Positions 33,265 to 42,425 of a stretch of DNA of 64,000 nucleotides are shown in pieces. A program made the translations under genes and the position numbers. Source of the stretch: Bacteroidales bacterium UBA3289 (lineage in GTDB: Bacteria > Bacteroidota > Bacteroidia > Bacteroidales > UBA932); the NCBI GenBank assembly GCA_002361625.1, contig DETL01000021.1:1-64000 (forward strand). Direction: 5' to 3'. Below the pieces are notes generated by a model. The model was given only the letters and a program-made list of their open reading frames with translations. It did no database searches and had not been told where the DNA came from. Position 1 is the stretch's first letter, and each line of letters starts with the position of its first letter.

Positions 33265-34821
33265 TTAATAACCTGCATTCTGCTGGAGCTTGGTGTTCGC
33301 CAGGCGGTCGCTGTCCGGGATCGGGAACAGGTTGCGGTACTCATCGACACCGGTGCCCTCCTTCACGTTGCCCTTCCACTGCCAGAGATACTGGCTGGAG
33401 GTGAACTGGCCGAAACGGATGAGGTCGTTGCGGCGCCAGCACTCCTGGTAGAGTTCGCGGGCGCGCTCGTCGATGATGTTCTGGAGCGTCGGGTTCGCGA
33501 TGGGAGCGAGGCCGGCACGGGCACGGACGGCGTTGAAACCGTCGATCGCACCGGGAACGGCAGCGCCGCGCACCTGGCACTCGGCCGCCATCAGCAGGAC
33601 GTCCGCATACCGCATCATCGGGAAGTCGGTATCCACGGAACCGGGCTCGGAACCGGGCGTGCCGTCGCTCGCGACGTTGCGGAACTTCATGAAGGCATAG
33701 CCATGGGAGAATTCACCGATATCGTCGATGTCCGCCTGCTGGGTCGCGGTGTAGAAAAGGGCACGCGCATCGCCGCTGGAGAACTTGTTGTAGAACTCCG
33801 GGGTCATGCGGAGACCGCCCCAGCCGGAGGAAATGCCCAGCTCGGCCGGATCCATCGCGCCGCCGGTGGAGGCGAAGATCAGGTAGTTCGTGGCACCGTA
33901 GCTGTTGGTCATCGCACCGTTCTGCTGGATGGCGAACAGGATTTCGTCCGTGCACTTGTCGTTATCGGCCAGGAAGAGTTCCTGGTAGGCGTTGTAGATT
34001 CCGCCGCGGGACTGGGTGTGCAGGGTGTAGCCGTCATCCATGAGATCGGCCAGTACCTTGGCGCACTTGTCATAGGCCGCGGTACCCGCGAACACTTCCG
34101 CATTGAGGTACAGTTTCGCCAGGATGAACTTGGCGACGCTCCGGTTCACATGGCCGTACTCGGTGGCGCTGCGCTCGGGAAGGGCGCTGTTGTTCACGAG
34201 GTCGGTCAGTTCTTCTTCCAGCCACTTGTACAGGTCGGCCCGGGAGATCTGGTCGGGGTTCACGCCCACGACGGCGGTCTCGTCGGCGAAGGGGACGTTG
34301 CCGAAATTGTCGATGGCATGGTAGTACGCGAGGGCGCGGAGGACGCGGGCTTCGTCGATGTACTGCTGCTTCTTGGCGAAGGTGACCTCGGAGGCCTTGG
34401 CTTCGCGGATGAACTCGTTGGCCATCGCGACCTGCATGAAGATGCGGGAGTAGAAGGCATAGATGAAGGTATCGTCCGTGGTCCAGTTCATCCAATGGAA
34501 GTTCTTGATGGTCTGGTCGTTCCATCCACACACGCTCTCATCGGTCGTGAGTTCGGAATGGTGGTACAGGCCACGGATATACTGGGAGGCGCCACCGTCC
34601 AGGCCGGAGATGGAAGCACTGCCGTCCTTGCCGTAGTAACCGGAAGTGGCAAATCCCAGGTACACGCCGGCGAGGAACTGCTGGTAGGACGCTTCGTCCA
34701 CCAGCGCCTTGTCGGCCGTATTGGCGTTCGGGTCGATCGGCGTCACATTGAGGTCGCCAACGCAGGAAGTGAAAGCGGCACTGAGGGCGAGGACACCGAG
34801 GATATATTTGATCGTTTTCAT
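33265..34821 (-). CDS. susD: SusD/RagB outer-membrane lipoprotein 2
   Basis: 518 residues, close to B. thetaiotaomicron SusD in length. Lipobox A-A-F-T-S-C (about 20). SusD features: LNVTPIDPNANTADKALVDE, the TPR region with YIDEARVLRALAYYHAIDNF, VDTDFPMMRYADVLLMAAEC and RARELYQECWRRNDLIRFGQ. It has 12-base gaps to susC2 and the SusE/F gene, a typical tight susCDE unit. It caps SusC2 and binds helical maltooligosaccharide. Confidence 0.94.
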   Translation of the reverse strand: MKTIKYILGVLALSAAFTSCVGDLNVTPIDPNANTADKALVDEASYQQFLAGVYLGFATSGYYGKDGSASISGLDGGASQYIRGLYHHSELTTDESVCGWNDQTIKNFHWMNWTTDDTFIYAFYSRIFMQVAMANEFIREAKASEVTFAKKQQYIDEARVLRALAYYHAIDNFGNVPFADETAVVGVNPDQISRADLYKWLEEELTDLVNNSALPERSATEYGHVNRSVAKFILAKLYLNAEVFAGTAAYDKCAKVLADLMDDGYTLHTQSRGGIYNAYQELFLADNDKCTDEILFAIQQNGAMTNSYGATNYLIFASTGGAMDPAELGISSGWGGLRMTPEFYNKFSSGDARALFYTATQQADIDDIGEFSHGYAFMKFRNVASDGTPGSEPGSVDTDFPMMRYADVLLMAAECQVRGAAVPGAIDGFNAVRARAGLAPIANPTLQNIIDERARELYQECWRRNDLIRFGQFTSSQYLWQWKGNVKEGTGVDEYRNLFPIPDSDRLANTKLQQNAGY

Positions 34822-34833
34822 GGTCGTCGCGGA

Positions 34834-37815
34834 TTAAAGGTTGACTTTCACACCGAGGACGAAGGTTCTCGGACGCGGATAGACCGTACCGTCGATACCG
34901 CCGTAGATCTCAGGATCGATGCCCGTGTACCGGGTCAGGGTCCAGATGTTCTGCACGGTGCCGAAGAGGTTCAGGGAGAAGGGACGGTCGGCCGTCACCA
35001 GGAAGAGTTTCGGGAAGGTGTAGCCCAGGGTGAAGTTGTCCAGCTTCAGGAACGAGCCGTCCTGGAGGTAGTAATCGGACAGGTACTGGGCCTGGGAGAA
35101 CATCGAGTTCGGGGCGGTGGCGACGCGGTTGGAGACGAACTGGTTCGTCCACAGGTCCGCGAGCATCTCCGTGTCGGAAGCGACGTTGTTGTACACCCAG
35201 TTGCCGATGGAGGCGTGGCCGGAGAGGGCCGCCGTCCAGTTCTTGTAGCTGAACGAGGTGTTGAAGCCGATGGTGTAGTCCGGGTCGGCGTGGTGGCCGA
35301 GGTACTTGTCGTCGGCATTGATCTGGCCGTCGTTGTTGCGGTCCACATAGACACCGTTCACGGGGTTGCCGGCGGTGTCGTACACCTGCTGGTACAGGTT
35401 GAAGGTGCGCATCGGATAGCCCACCTGGAACATCTGCACGTTGTTGCCGGTACCGCCGGAGATGCCGCCGGTCTCGACGCCCGTCGCATCCTCGCTGGAG
35501 ACGGTGAGCTTGGTGATCCGGTTGCGGTTGTAGGCCGCATTGACCCCGAAGGTCCAGCTCATGTCGCGGGTTTCCACGAGCACGGCGTTCAGGTCCACCT
35601 CCACGCCCATGTTGGTCATGGAACCGATATTGGTATTCAGGTAGTTCGTCAGGTTGGAAAGGGCCGGGACCGGAATGAAGTTCAGGATGTCCCGGGTGTC
35701 GCGCTTGTACAGGTCGATCCCGGCGCGGAGACGGTCGTTCCAGAAGCCGAGGTCCAGACCCGCGTTGTAGGTCGTCGTGGTCTCCCAGCGGAGGTCGGCG
35801 CTGTAGCCGAGGGCGACGATCGGCGTGGTGTAGTTCCCGCCGTTGGCGAAGTAGTAGGAACCCTGCTGGGCGGTGAGGAACTGGGCGAATGTGTCGTAGT
35901 AGCCGCCCACTTCCTGCTGGCCGGTCTCACCCCAGGAGAGACGGAACTTGAGGGTGCTCAGGTTCTTCGCGTTCTCCATGAAAGGCTCGTTCATGACGTT
36001 CCAGCCCAGGGCCACGGACGGGAAGATACCCCATTTGTGGTTCTGGAAGCGGGAAGTACCGTCTGCGCGGAGCGTAGCGGTGAGGAGGTAGCGGTCCGCG
36101 AAGCTGTAGTTCGCACGGCCGAAGAAGGAGATCAGGTACAGCTCGCCCTTGCCCACGGAGTTGCCGAGGGAGGCGTTGTCGGACAGACGGACGGACTTGC
36201 TGCTGCTCTCGTTGTAGAAGTGCTGCCAGGAATAACCGGCCATCAGGTCCACGTTGTGCTTCTCCGCAAAGGTCTTGTTGTAGTCGGCGTAGAATTCGAG
36301 GGTGGTGTTGCGGCGCGCATAGTCATAATCGGTGTGCAGGCCGCCGCCGGACTGGTTCGTATTGTGCCAGGAGGCCTCGGAACCCTGCTTGAGGGTGGTC
36401 ACGCCGCCGGACTTGGCCCAGTCCAGACCGAGGTTCAGGTTCAGGCGCAGGTCCTCGAAACCGTGGATCTTGTAGTCGAACTGCGCATTGCCGATGAAGC
36501 GGTAGGCGTCGGCCGTGTCGTGCTTGGCGTCCAGCAGGCCCACCGGGTTCATCGTCGCCATCGTATTCACGTTGTTGGACGCGTCGATCCAGGTGGTGTA
36601 ACCGTTGAGGGAGAATCCCGGAACCTGGGAATAGACCGGCTTCGTGGGATCGTAGTGGTTCGCGGCGCCGATGGCGTCCTGGTTCGCATACCAGTTCAGG
36701 GCGTAGGTGCCCTTGCCGTTCAGGTTCACCGTCAGATGGTTGTCAAAGAAGGACGGAGACAGGTTCAGGCCCACGGTGGCGCGGTCCATCTGCGAACCCT
36801 TCAGGGTACCTTCCTGGGAGATGACGCCACCGGAAACGCGGTACGGAAGGAAGCTGCCGATCTTGCCGGTGAGGCTCAGGTTCGCATCCAGGGTGGTGGC
36901 GGTGTGGTAGATCTCCCGCTGCCAGTCCGTGTCATAGAGCTTGCCGTTCACGCCAAGGTGCTGCTCGGCAGCGGAATTCTCACCGTAGAAATCACGGATG
37001 AGGCTCTGGATGCCGGTAGCGTCGAGAAGCTGGTTGTACTTGGCGATGGTGTTCACGGAAGTGGTGAAATCGGCGCTGATCTTGGGCAGGGACGTAGAGC
37101 TCTTGGAGCCCTTCTTGGTCGTGATCACGATAACGCCGTTGGACGCGCGGGATCCGTAAATGGCCGTTGCGGAAGCGTCCTTGAGGACCGTGAAGCTCTC
37201 GATGTCCTCCGGGTTGATGGAGGAAAGCGGATCGGACATGCCGGAAATGCCGTCGTTGGACACGGGCAGGCCGTCAATGACGATGAGCGGGTCGTTGGAG
37301 GCGTTGATGGAGGAGCCGCCGCGGACACGGATGGTCGCGCCGGAACCCGGCATACCGGAACCGGAGGTCACGACCACGCCCGCGCTCTTGCCGCGCAGGA
37401 GGTCGGCCGGGGAGGTGATGACACCCTTGTTGATGTCGTCGCCCTTGACGGTGGAGACGGAACCGGTGAGGTCGCTCTTCTTCACGGTGCCGTAGCCGAT
37501 CACGACGACGTCGTCCAGGAACTCGGTGTCCTCGACGAGCGTGATGGTGCCCGGCATGTCGGAAGCCTTGAAGGACTGCGTGGCGTAGCCGATGCAGCTG
37601 ACCTCAATGATGGCATCTCCGCTCGGGACGGTGAGCGTGTAGTCTCCGTCGATGCCGGTGGAGGTACCGTTGGACGTGCCTTGCTGCAGCACGGCGGCAC
37701 CGATCACCGGTCCCTGGGCATCGACTACAACGCCCTTGACCGTATATCCGCCTTGGGCGAATACGGTCGCGCAGGCTATGACAAGCACTGCGACTGTCGT
37801 TAGAAACCTTTTCAT
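34834..37815 (-). CDS. susC: SusC/RagA TonB-linked outer-membrane transporter 2
   Basis: 993 residues. Signal peptide (ACATVFAQGG), carboxypeptidase-regulatory-like domain (YTVKGVVVDAQGPVIGAAVL), TonB-box-like LDDVVVIGYGT, plug with LLRGKSAGVVVTSGSGMPGS and the signature NDPLIVIDGLPV, VLKDASATAIYG, SNGVIVITTKKG, and a barrel ending V-N-L. It is more alike to the Bacteroides starch SusC type than SusC1 by its RGGSSINASNDPLIVIDG motif. The ATG is preceded on the mRNA by the 17-nt element shared with 13263-13279. Confidence 0.94.
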   Translation of the reverse strand: MKRFLTTVAVLVIACATVFAQGGYTVKGVVVDAQGPVIGAAVLQQGTSNGTSTGIDGDYTLTVPSGDAIIEVSCIGYATQSFKASDMPGTITLVEDTEFLDDVVVIGYGTVKKSDLTGSVSTVKGDDINKGVITSPADLLRGKSAGVVVTSGSGMPGSGATIRVRGGSSINASNDPLIVIDGLPVSNDGISGMSDPLSSINPEDIESFTVLKDASATAIYGSRASNGVIVITTKKGSKSSTSLPKISADFTTSVNTIAKYNQLLDATGIQSLIRDFYGENSAAEQHLGVNGKLYDTDWQREIYHTATTLDANLSLTGKIGSFLPYRVSGGVISQEGTLKGSQMDRATVGLNLSPSFFDNHLTVNLNGKGTYALNWYANQDAIGAANHYDPTKPVYSQVPGFSLNGYTTWIDASNNVNTMATMNPVGLLDAKHDTADAYRFIGNAQFDYKIHGFEDLRLNLNLGLDWAKSGGVTTLKQGSEASWHNTNQSGGGLHTDYDYARRNTTLEFYADYNKTFAEKHNVDLMAGYSWQHFYNESSSKSVRLSDNASLGNSVGKGELYLISFFGRANYSFADRYLLTATLRADGTSRFQNHKWGIFPSVALGWNVMNEPFMENAKNLSTLKFRLSWGETGQQEVGGYYDTFAQFLTAQQGSYYFANGGNYTTPIVALGYSADLRWETTTTYNAGLDLGFWNDRLRAGIDLYKRDTRDILNFIPVPALSNLTNYLNTNIGSMTNMGVEVDLNAVLVETRDMSWTFGVNAAYNRNRITKLTVSSEDATGVETGGISGGTGNNVQMFQVGYPMRTFNLYQQVYDTAGNPVNGVYVDRNNDGQINADDKYLGHHADPDYTIGFNTSFSYKNWTAALSGHASIGNWVYNNVASDTEMLADLWTNQFVSNRVATAPNSMFSQAQYLSDYYLQDGSFLKLDNFTLGYTFPKLFLVTADRPFSLNLFGTVQNIWTLTRYTGIDPEIYGGIDGTVYPRPRTFVLGVKVNL

Positions 37816-37831
37816 TAGCGTGTAGTTAGTT
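37815..37831. repeat. 17-nt element at the susC2 start
   Basis: Minus-strand AACTAACTACACGCTAA running into the susC2 ATG; the complement of the element at 13263-13279. It covers the ribosome landing site. Confidence 0.5.
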
Positions 37832-37848
37832 ATTTATATTTAATTAGG

Positions 37849-39192
37849 TTACTTCCGGGTTTGGATGAGACGGACGCTCAGGGCTCCCAGCACGAGGAAC
37901 ACGCCGGCGGCGAGCAGCATGGCCGGCTGGCTGTTCCCCAGGAGCTTCAGCACCAGTCCGCCTGTGGCCGCCGCAACGATTTGCGGCAGGCAGATGGTGC
38001 AGTTGAACAGGCCCAGGTAGGAGCCCATGTAAGGGCTTCCCTCCAGGGCGTTCGTCAGCAGGGTGAACGGCAGGGCGAGCATGGCCGCCCAGGCGAATCC
38101 GATCAGGAAGAAGCTCAGGAAGAGCACGTACTGGTTGTGGATGAACATGACCGAGGCGAAGCCCGCGGCGCCGATGAGCAGGCTCACCACATAGGCCAGC
38201 TTGATGCTCTTGAAGCGCGGAAGCACGGCGGCCCAGAGGATGGAGCCCACGGCCTGCACGGCGAACAGCACGCCCACCCAGTTGCCCGCGGCCTGGAAGC
38301 CCGCGGAGGAAGCGGCGTTCGCGGCGCTCATGTCCACGCCCCAGCAGTTCTCGGCCACGGCACCGTTCGTATAGGTCCACATGTACAGGAACGCAGCCCA
38401 GCAGAAGAACTGCACGAGGCCCACGGTCCAGAAGGTCTTCGGGGCTTCCGCCAGCAGGCGGACCAACCCCTTGTCGGACTTCTCCTCCTGCTTCTGCAGG
38501 TCGATGTCATGGAACTCGGCATACTCCTTCGGAGGCATTTCCTTCACGCGCAGGAATGTATAAAGGACGCAAAGGATGAGGATGGCGGCTCCGCAGTAGA
38601 ACGAATAGATGACGCTGTCGGGAACGACGCCTTCCGGCGCTTCATTGGCGATGCCGATCCAGGTGAAGAAGATCGGGAACAGGTAGCCCACCAGGGATCC
38701 CGCATTGCACAGGAAGCTCTGGATGGAATAGGCCGTGGTCTTCTGCTCCTCGTTCACCATGTCGCCGACCATCATCTTGAAGGGCTGCATCGCCACGTTG
38801 ATGGAGGTGTCCAGGAAAATCAAGGAGAACAGGCCGAACCACATCGCCATGTTGAGCCCCAGGAACAGCCGGGCGGAGAAATGCAGCGATCCCGCGTTCG
38901 GGAGGAACAGCATCACCAGGACGGCCACGACGGCCCCCACGATGAGGTAGGGCTTGCGGCGGCCCATCCGGGTCCAGGTCCGGTCGGACCATTTGCCGAT
39001 GAGGGGCTGGACGATCATGCCCATCAGCGGAGGGAGGATCCAGAACCAGGAGAGCTGGTGGGGATCCGCGCCGAGGGTGGCGAAGATGCGGCTGATATTG
39101 GCGCTCTGAAGGGCATAGGCGATCTGGACCCCGAAAAAGCCGAAGCTCAGGTCCACCATCTGCCTGAAAGTCAAGTTGCGTTTCGTACTCAT
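37849..39192 (-). CDS. MFS sugar transporter (GPH/SLC45-like)
   Basis: 447 residues from the ATG at 39192; the frame is open upstream to 39501, but that part is Arg-rich and crosses the promoter. Twelve predicted helices. MSTKRNLTFRQMVDLSFGFF and the loop GKWSDRTWTRMGRRKPYLIV (G-x-x-S-D-R-x-x-x-x-x-G-R-R-K/R-P) are typical of the GPH/SLC45-type sugar carriers of Bacteroidetes. Set upstream of susC2, it is a good candidate for moving maltose or glucose from periplasm to cytoplasm. The 33-base gap to susC2 suggests a shared transcript. Confidence 0.82.
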   Translation of the reverse strand: MSTKRNLTFRQMVDLSFGFFGVQIAYALQSANISRIFATLGADPHQLSWFWILPPLMGMIVQPLIGKWSDRTWTRMGRRKPYLIVGAVVAVLVMLFLPNAGSLHFSARLFLGLNMAMWFGLFSLIFLDTSINVAMQPFKMMVGDMVNEEQKTTAYSIQSFLCNAGSLVGYLFPIFFTWIGIANEAPEGVVPDSVIYSFYCGAAILILCVLYTFLRVKEMPPKEYAEFHDIDLQKQEEKSDKGLVRLLAEAPKTFWTVGLVQFFCWAAFLYMWTYTNGAVAENCWGVDMSAANAASSAGFQAAGNWVGVLFAVQAVGSILWAAVLPRFKSIKLAYVVSLLIGAAGFASVMFIHNQYVLFLSFFLIGFAWAAMLALPFTLLTNALEGSPYMGSYLGLFNCTICLPQIVAAATGGLVLKLLGNSQPAMLLAAGVFLVLGALSVRLIQTRK

Positions 39193-39222
39193 AGCGTTAC
39201 CATTTCTGCGGTTTGGTGCATG

Positions 39223-39230
39223 CAAAAGTA
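39223..39230 (-). promoter_or_regulatory. -7 element of the MFS-susCD2 operon
   Basis: Minus strand TACTTTTG, 30 bases before the MFS ATG. No good -33 box is visible, as at susC1. Confidence 0.5.
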
Positions 39231-39324
39231 AATTCTTTTTCCCGCAATTCCCTACGGGAATCTCCCCAGACCGCCGATTTGACGGACGGGCGGTGCGTTT
39301 TTCGGGATGAATGGACTTTCGCAA

Positions 39325-39356
39325 TTTGCACAAATCCTGCGTTTTTTGTAATTTAG
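39325..39356 (+). promoter_or_regulatory. Promoter of the LytS-LytR-type pair
   Basis: TTTG (39325-39328), 20-nt spacer, TAATTTAG (39349-39356), nine bases before the ATG at 39365. The leader would be very short. Confidence 0.6.
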
Positions 39357-39364
39357 CAGAGAAT

Positions 39365-40729
39365 ATGGAACGGATCCGAACTCCTTGGCTTATCCACGGT
39401 TTCGCGGCGCTGCACGCCGTGGTGACCATCGTATGCACCCTCACCGGCATTCCCGACTCGGTCATCCTCACCCTCCTGACCATGCTCATGACGGTCCTCA
39501 TCTGCTACCGGCGGAACCTCGCCGTGGAATTCACGGCCATCTGCATCATCCTGGTGAACATCCTGGGCTATGTGCTGGGAAACCTGGGCGCGGAACTCTT
39601 CCAGCTCCCGTCGGCCCTCCTGAACCACGCCCTGGCGACCTTCCTCACCACGGAAATCCTGGGCTGGGCGCTGGACCTTTTCGCCCGGACCTACCACATT
39701 CCTTCCGGGCGGCAGGACGCCTGGAAGGAAAACCTGGGGTGGCTGGTCTTCGCCGCCATCGCCGTCTTCGCCCTCCGCATGTTCATCGAGCTGGTCCTCT
39801 TCAAGAAAGGCCCGTTCCAGGGCGTGAACGTCATCCAGGCGTTCCGCTCTTTCCTGGGCAATTCCCTGGTCCTGCTGGGGATGTTCGTGGGCACCATCTT
39901 CTTCGTCCGGTCCGGGCATGACAAGCACTACAGCCTGGATGTCGCCACCATCGGCACGACGCTCTTCATCGGCCTCATCTCCATCCTGGGCGGTCTCCTG
40001 CACACCCTGGGCGTCCCCTTCCACTGGAGGCCGCAGCTGGACGTGGAGGCCCTTTCCCGGAACATCGTCATCGCCCTGCTGGTGGAGATGACCCTCTTCG
40101 GGATCACCTACATGATCGAATACGCACTCAATATCCGGCGTGAACTCACGTCGCAGCGGGAGAAACGGCATCTCGCCGAATACCGCTACATGGCCCTCAA
40201 GAACCAAGTGAATCCCCATTTCCTGTTCAACTCCCTGAACATCCTGGACTCCGTCATCCAGGAAGGCGACCCGGAGGAAGCCAGCCGGTATGTCCACAAG
40301 CTCGCCGGCATCTACCGCTACATGCTCCAGCATGACGGCAGCAAGCTCGTACGCCTGAGCGAGGAGGACACCTTCGTGACCATGTACTACGACCTCCTGA
40401 AGATCCGCTTCCCGGAAGGCATTTCCGTGGACAAGGGAATCCGGGAGGAGGACTTCACCCGGCTGGTCGTTCCCTGCACGCTGCAGTTGCTCGTGGAGAA
40501 CGTCACCAAGCACAACGCCATCTCCGCCGCCCATCCCGTCAGGATCCGGGTCCGGAGCGACGGAGAGTTCCTCACCCTGGAAAACAACCGCATCCCCAGA
40601 ACATCCCCGCCGGTCTCCACCGGCCTCGGGCTCCCTTATATCCGCAAACAGTATCTGGACATTTCCGGAAAGGACATCCTCGTCGAGGAAAACGAGGACG
40701 TTTTCCGGGTCCGCATTCCCCTCCTGTGA
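39365..40729 (+). CDS. LytS/YehU-type sensor histidine kinase
   Basis: 454 residues from the ATG at 39365; the upstream in-frame ATG at 39311 overlaps the promoter. About seven or eight hydrophobic helices fill the first 245 residues. The His_kinase domain follows: YMALKNQVNPHFLFNSLNIL with phospho-accepting His285, then KLVRLSEEDTFVTMYYDLLK, LQLLVENVTKHN (N box) and GLGLPYIRKQYL (G box). It phosphorylates the response regulator in the next gene, whose start overlaps its stop (TGATG at 40727-40731). The signal is unknown. Confidence 0.88.
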   Translation: MERIRTPWLIHGFAALHAVVTIVCTLTGIPDSVILTLLTMLMTVLICYRRNLAVEFTAICIILVNILGYVLGNLGAELFQLPSALLNHALATFLTTEILGWALDLFARTYHIPSGRQDAWKENLGWLVFAAIAVFALRMFIELVLFKKGPFQGVNVIQAFRSFLGNSLVLLGMFVGTIFFVRSGHDKHYSLDVATIGTTLFIGLISILGGLLHTLGVPFHWRPQLDVEALSRNIVIALLVEMTLFGITYMIEYALNIRRELTSQREKRHLAEYRYMALKNQVNPHFLFNSLNILDSVIQEGDPEEASRYVHKLAGIYRYMLQHDGSKLVRLSEEDTFVTMYYDLLKIRFPEGISVDKGIREEDFTRLVVPCTLQLLVENVTKHNAISAAHPVRIRVRSDGEFLTLENNRIPRTSPPVSTGLGLPYIRKQYLDISGKDILVEENEDVFRVRIPLL

Positions 40730-40734
40730 TGTTT

Positions 40735-41529
40735 ATGAAAGCCCTGATCGTAGAAGACGAACCGCGCGCGCAGCGCATGCTGGAGAACCTCCTCCACACC
40801 CATTTCCCCGAAATCCAAGTCATCGGCGCCACCGCCTCCGTGCAGGAGACGCTGGGCTGGCTGTCCCGGAACAAGGCCGACGTCATCTTCATGGACGTCG
40901 AACTGCAGGACGGCAACTGTTTCGACATCTTCGCGGCCGGTCCCGTGGACGCCCAGGTCGTCATGACCACGGCCTACGACAATTACGCCGTGAAGGCATT
41001 CGAAGTGAACTCGGTGGACTATCTCCTGAAACCGGTGGAGGTGGATGACCTGAGACGGGCCGTGGAGCGCGTCAAGGAGCGGCTCGCCGCCCCGGCGCCC
41101 GTGGATTTCTCGAAAGTGCTGGAGGCCTTCCGACAGGCGCAGGCCCCGGAGGAGACGTCGTTCCGTCCGGTCTCGGGCCTGCCCGCCCGGGAAAAGTTCC
41201 TCATCCGCCTCAACGACCGGATCGTCCCGGTGCGCACGGACGAGATCGCCTGCTTCTATTCGGAGGCGAAGAACACCTACATCGTCACGCGGGCGGGACG
41301 CACCTTCGTCCTGGACGATTCCCTGGACAGCCTTGAAGGCTCCCTGGACCCGAAATCCTTCTTCCGCATCTCCCGCGGAACCATCATCGCGGAAAGCGTC
41401 ATCGACACCGTGTCCAAGCTCCTCGGCGGCCGCCTCCGGATCTCCCTGAAGCCCGGCATCCGGGTCGATGCGGACCTCGTCGTCTCCCGTGCCCGCGCCG
41501 ACGCCTTCCTGGACTGGCTGCAGGGGTAA
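40735..41529 (+). CDS. LytTR-family response regulator
   Basis: 264 residues starting at MKALIVEDEP; an ATG at 40729 in the same frame, overlapping the kinase stop, is an alternative. Receiver domain: acidic pair in VEDE, phospho-accepting Asp54 in VIFMDVELQDG, Thr in VVMTTAYDN, Lys in YLLKPVE. The C-terminal LytTR domain (RIVPVRTDEIACFYSEAKNT, SFFRISRGTIIAESVIDTVS, RVDADLVVSRARADAFLDWL) binds direct-repeat DNA sites. It forms a two-component pair with the preceding kinase. Confidence 0.9.
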   Translation: MKALIVEDEPRAQRMLENLLHTHFPEIQVIGATASVQETLGWLSRNKADVIFMDVELQDGNCFDIFAAGPVDAQVVMTTAYDNYAVKAFEVNSVDYLLKPVEVDDLRRAVERVKERLAAPAPVDFSKVLEAFRQAQAPEETSFRPVSGLPAREKFLIRLNDRIVPVRTDEIACFYSEAKNTYIVTRAGRTFVLDDSLDSLEGSLDPKSFFRISRGTIIAESVIDTVSKLLGGRLRISLKPGIRVDADLVVSRARADAFLDWLQG

Positions 41530-41560
41530 CCTTCCGGATTTGACCTCTGCCCTTATTCGC

Positions 41561-42268
41561 TCACGAAACAGAGCAGGCTTTCAGGACCGCATCCTTGTAC
41601 TTCCGGGAGATGGGGAGCTCGATGTCATCGACATAAAGAAGGTCTCCGTCAACACGAGTGATTGCCTCCTTGTTGACGAGGAAGGACCGATGGATCCGGA
41701 GGAAATGGGGACAGAGGATGGCTTCCCACTGGGAGATGGGGGTCTTGTTCCGGAAACGGCGGTCGCCCGTCGCGATGACGGTGGTGATGTCGTCGTTGGA
41801 TTCCACGTACAGGATTTCTTCCAGCGGGAGCGTCACCGGTTTCCGGTCCGATGTGAACGTAATGGGAGCCGGCCGGGAGGGGCGCTTCCGGTCCATCCAA
41901 GATTCGAAGAAGTAGCTGCCGGCCGCCAGGGCTGTCAGGATGATGGCGATGAAAACGGGATTCGTCAGGATTTGGGGAATGTCCGGCCATTCCAGGACCC
42001 AGACCGGCAGGTTCACCCGGAAAGTGAGGATGATGTAATGAGCAATCAGGAACAGAAGCATTTCCCCGACCAGGATTCCCAACGTGACGAAGACCGTGTC
42101 CTTGACGCCCTTTACCTTCGGGAAAAAGTACTTGGCCGCCAATGCGCCGGGGAGGAACATCGACCCGATGAACAGCGCTTCCAGGAAACTGTAACCGACG
42201 CTGGTGAGGACAACCGCCACCAGCAGGATGGAAACCACCCAATAGGATATGACCAGAAAACGCTTCAT
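41561..42268 (-). CDS. Membrane-anchored LytTR transcription regulator
   Basis: 235 residues from the ATG at 42268 (MKRFLVISYW). The frame is open to 42340, but that part lies over the operator-like inverted repeat. Four hydrophobic helices (residues about 4-130) are followed by a LytTR DNA-binding domain (LPLEEILYVESNDDITTVIA, CPHFLRIHRSFLVNKEAITR, ELPISRKYKDAVL). There is no receiver domain, so the signal is probably received by the membrane part or a partner. It is divergent from the small membrane protein gene at 42426, its likely target and partner. Confidence 0.85.
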   Translation of the reverse strand: MKRFLVISYWVVSILLVAVVLTSVGYSFLEALFIGSMFLPGALAAKYFFPKVKGVKDTVFVTLGILVGEMLLFLIAHYIILTFRVNLPVWVLEWPDIPQILTNPVFIAIILTALAAGSYFFESWMDRKRPSRPAPITFTSDRKPVTLPLEEILYVESNDDITTVIATGDRRFRNKTPISQWEAILCPHFLRIHRSFLVNKEAITRVDGDLLYVDDIELPISRKYKDAVLKACSVS

Positions 42269-42329
42269 CGGACTGATGCAAAAATAGCATAAAAAACGAA
42301 TTTCCAGCGGAGCCCGGGTGCGAAAAGGG

Positions 42330-42408
42330 GGATTTGACATTTCATCGTGGGGTTTCGGTTTGGGAAAAGGGCGGCCAACCCTTACCTTTGGCCCAGAATG
42401 TCAAATCC
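42330..42408 (+). promoter_or_regulatory. Promoter flanked by a 12-bp inverted repeat
   Basis: TTTG (42359-42362), 20-nt spacer and TACCTTTG (42383-42390) form a full promoter for the gene at 42426. Perfect inverted repeat GGATTTGACATT (42330-42341) / AATGTCAAATCC (42397-42408) brackets it: one half upstream of -33, the other at the expected start of transcription. It is a likely operator for the divergent LytTR regulator. Confidence 0.65.
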
Positions 42409-42425
42409 ATTAAAACTGTTGTCCC

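Noticed and set aside
30232..37803. Plus-strand open frame of over 2,500 codons opposite the susCDE2 genes
   Set aside because: It is the mirror of GC-rich genes whose codon pattern removes stops on the opposite strand. The translation is Val/Gly/His/Arg-rich without domains, and the minus-strand genes are clear.
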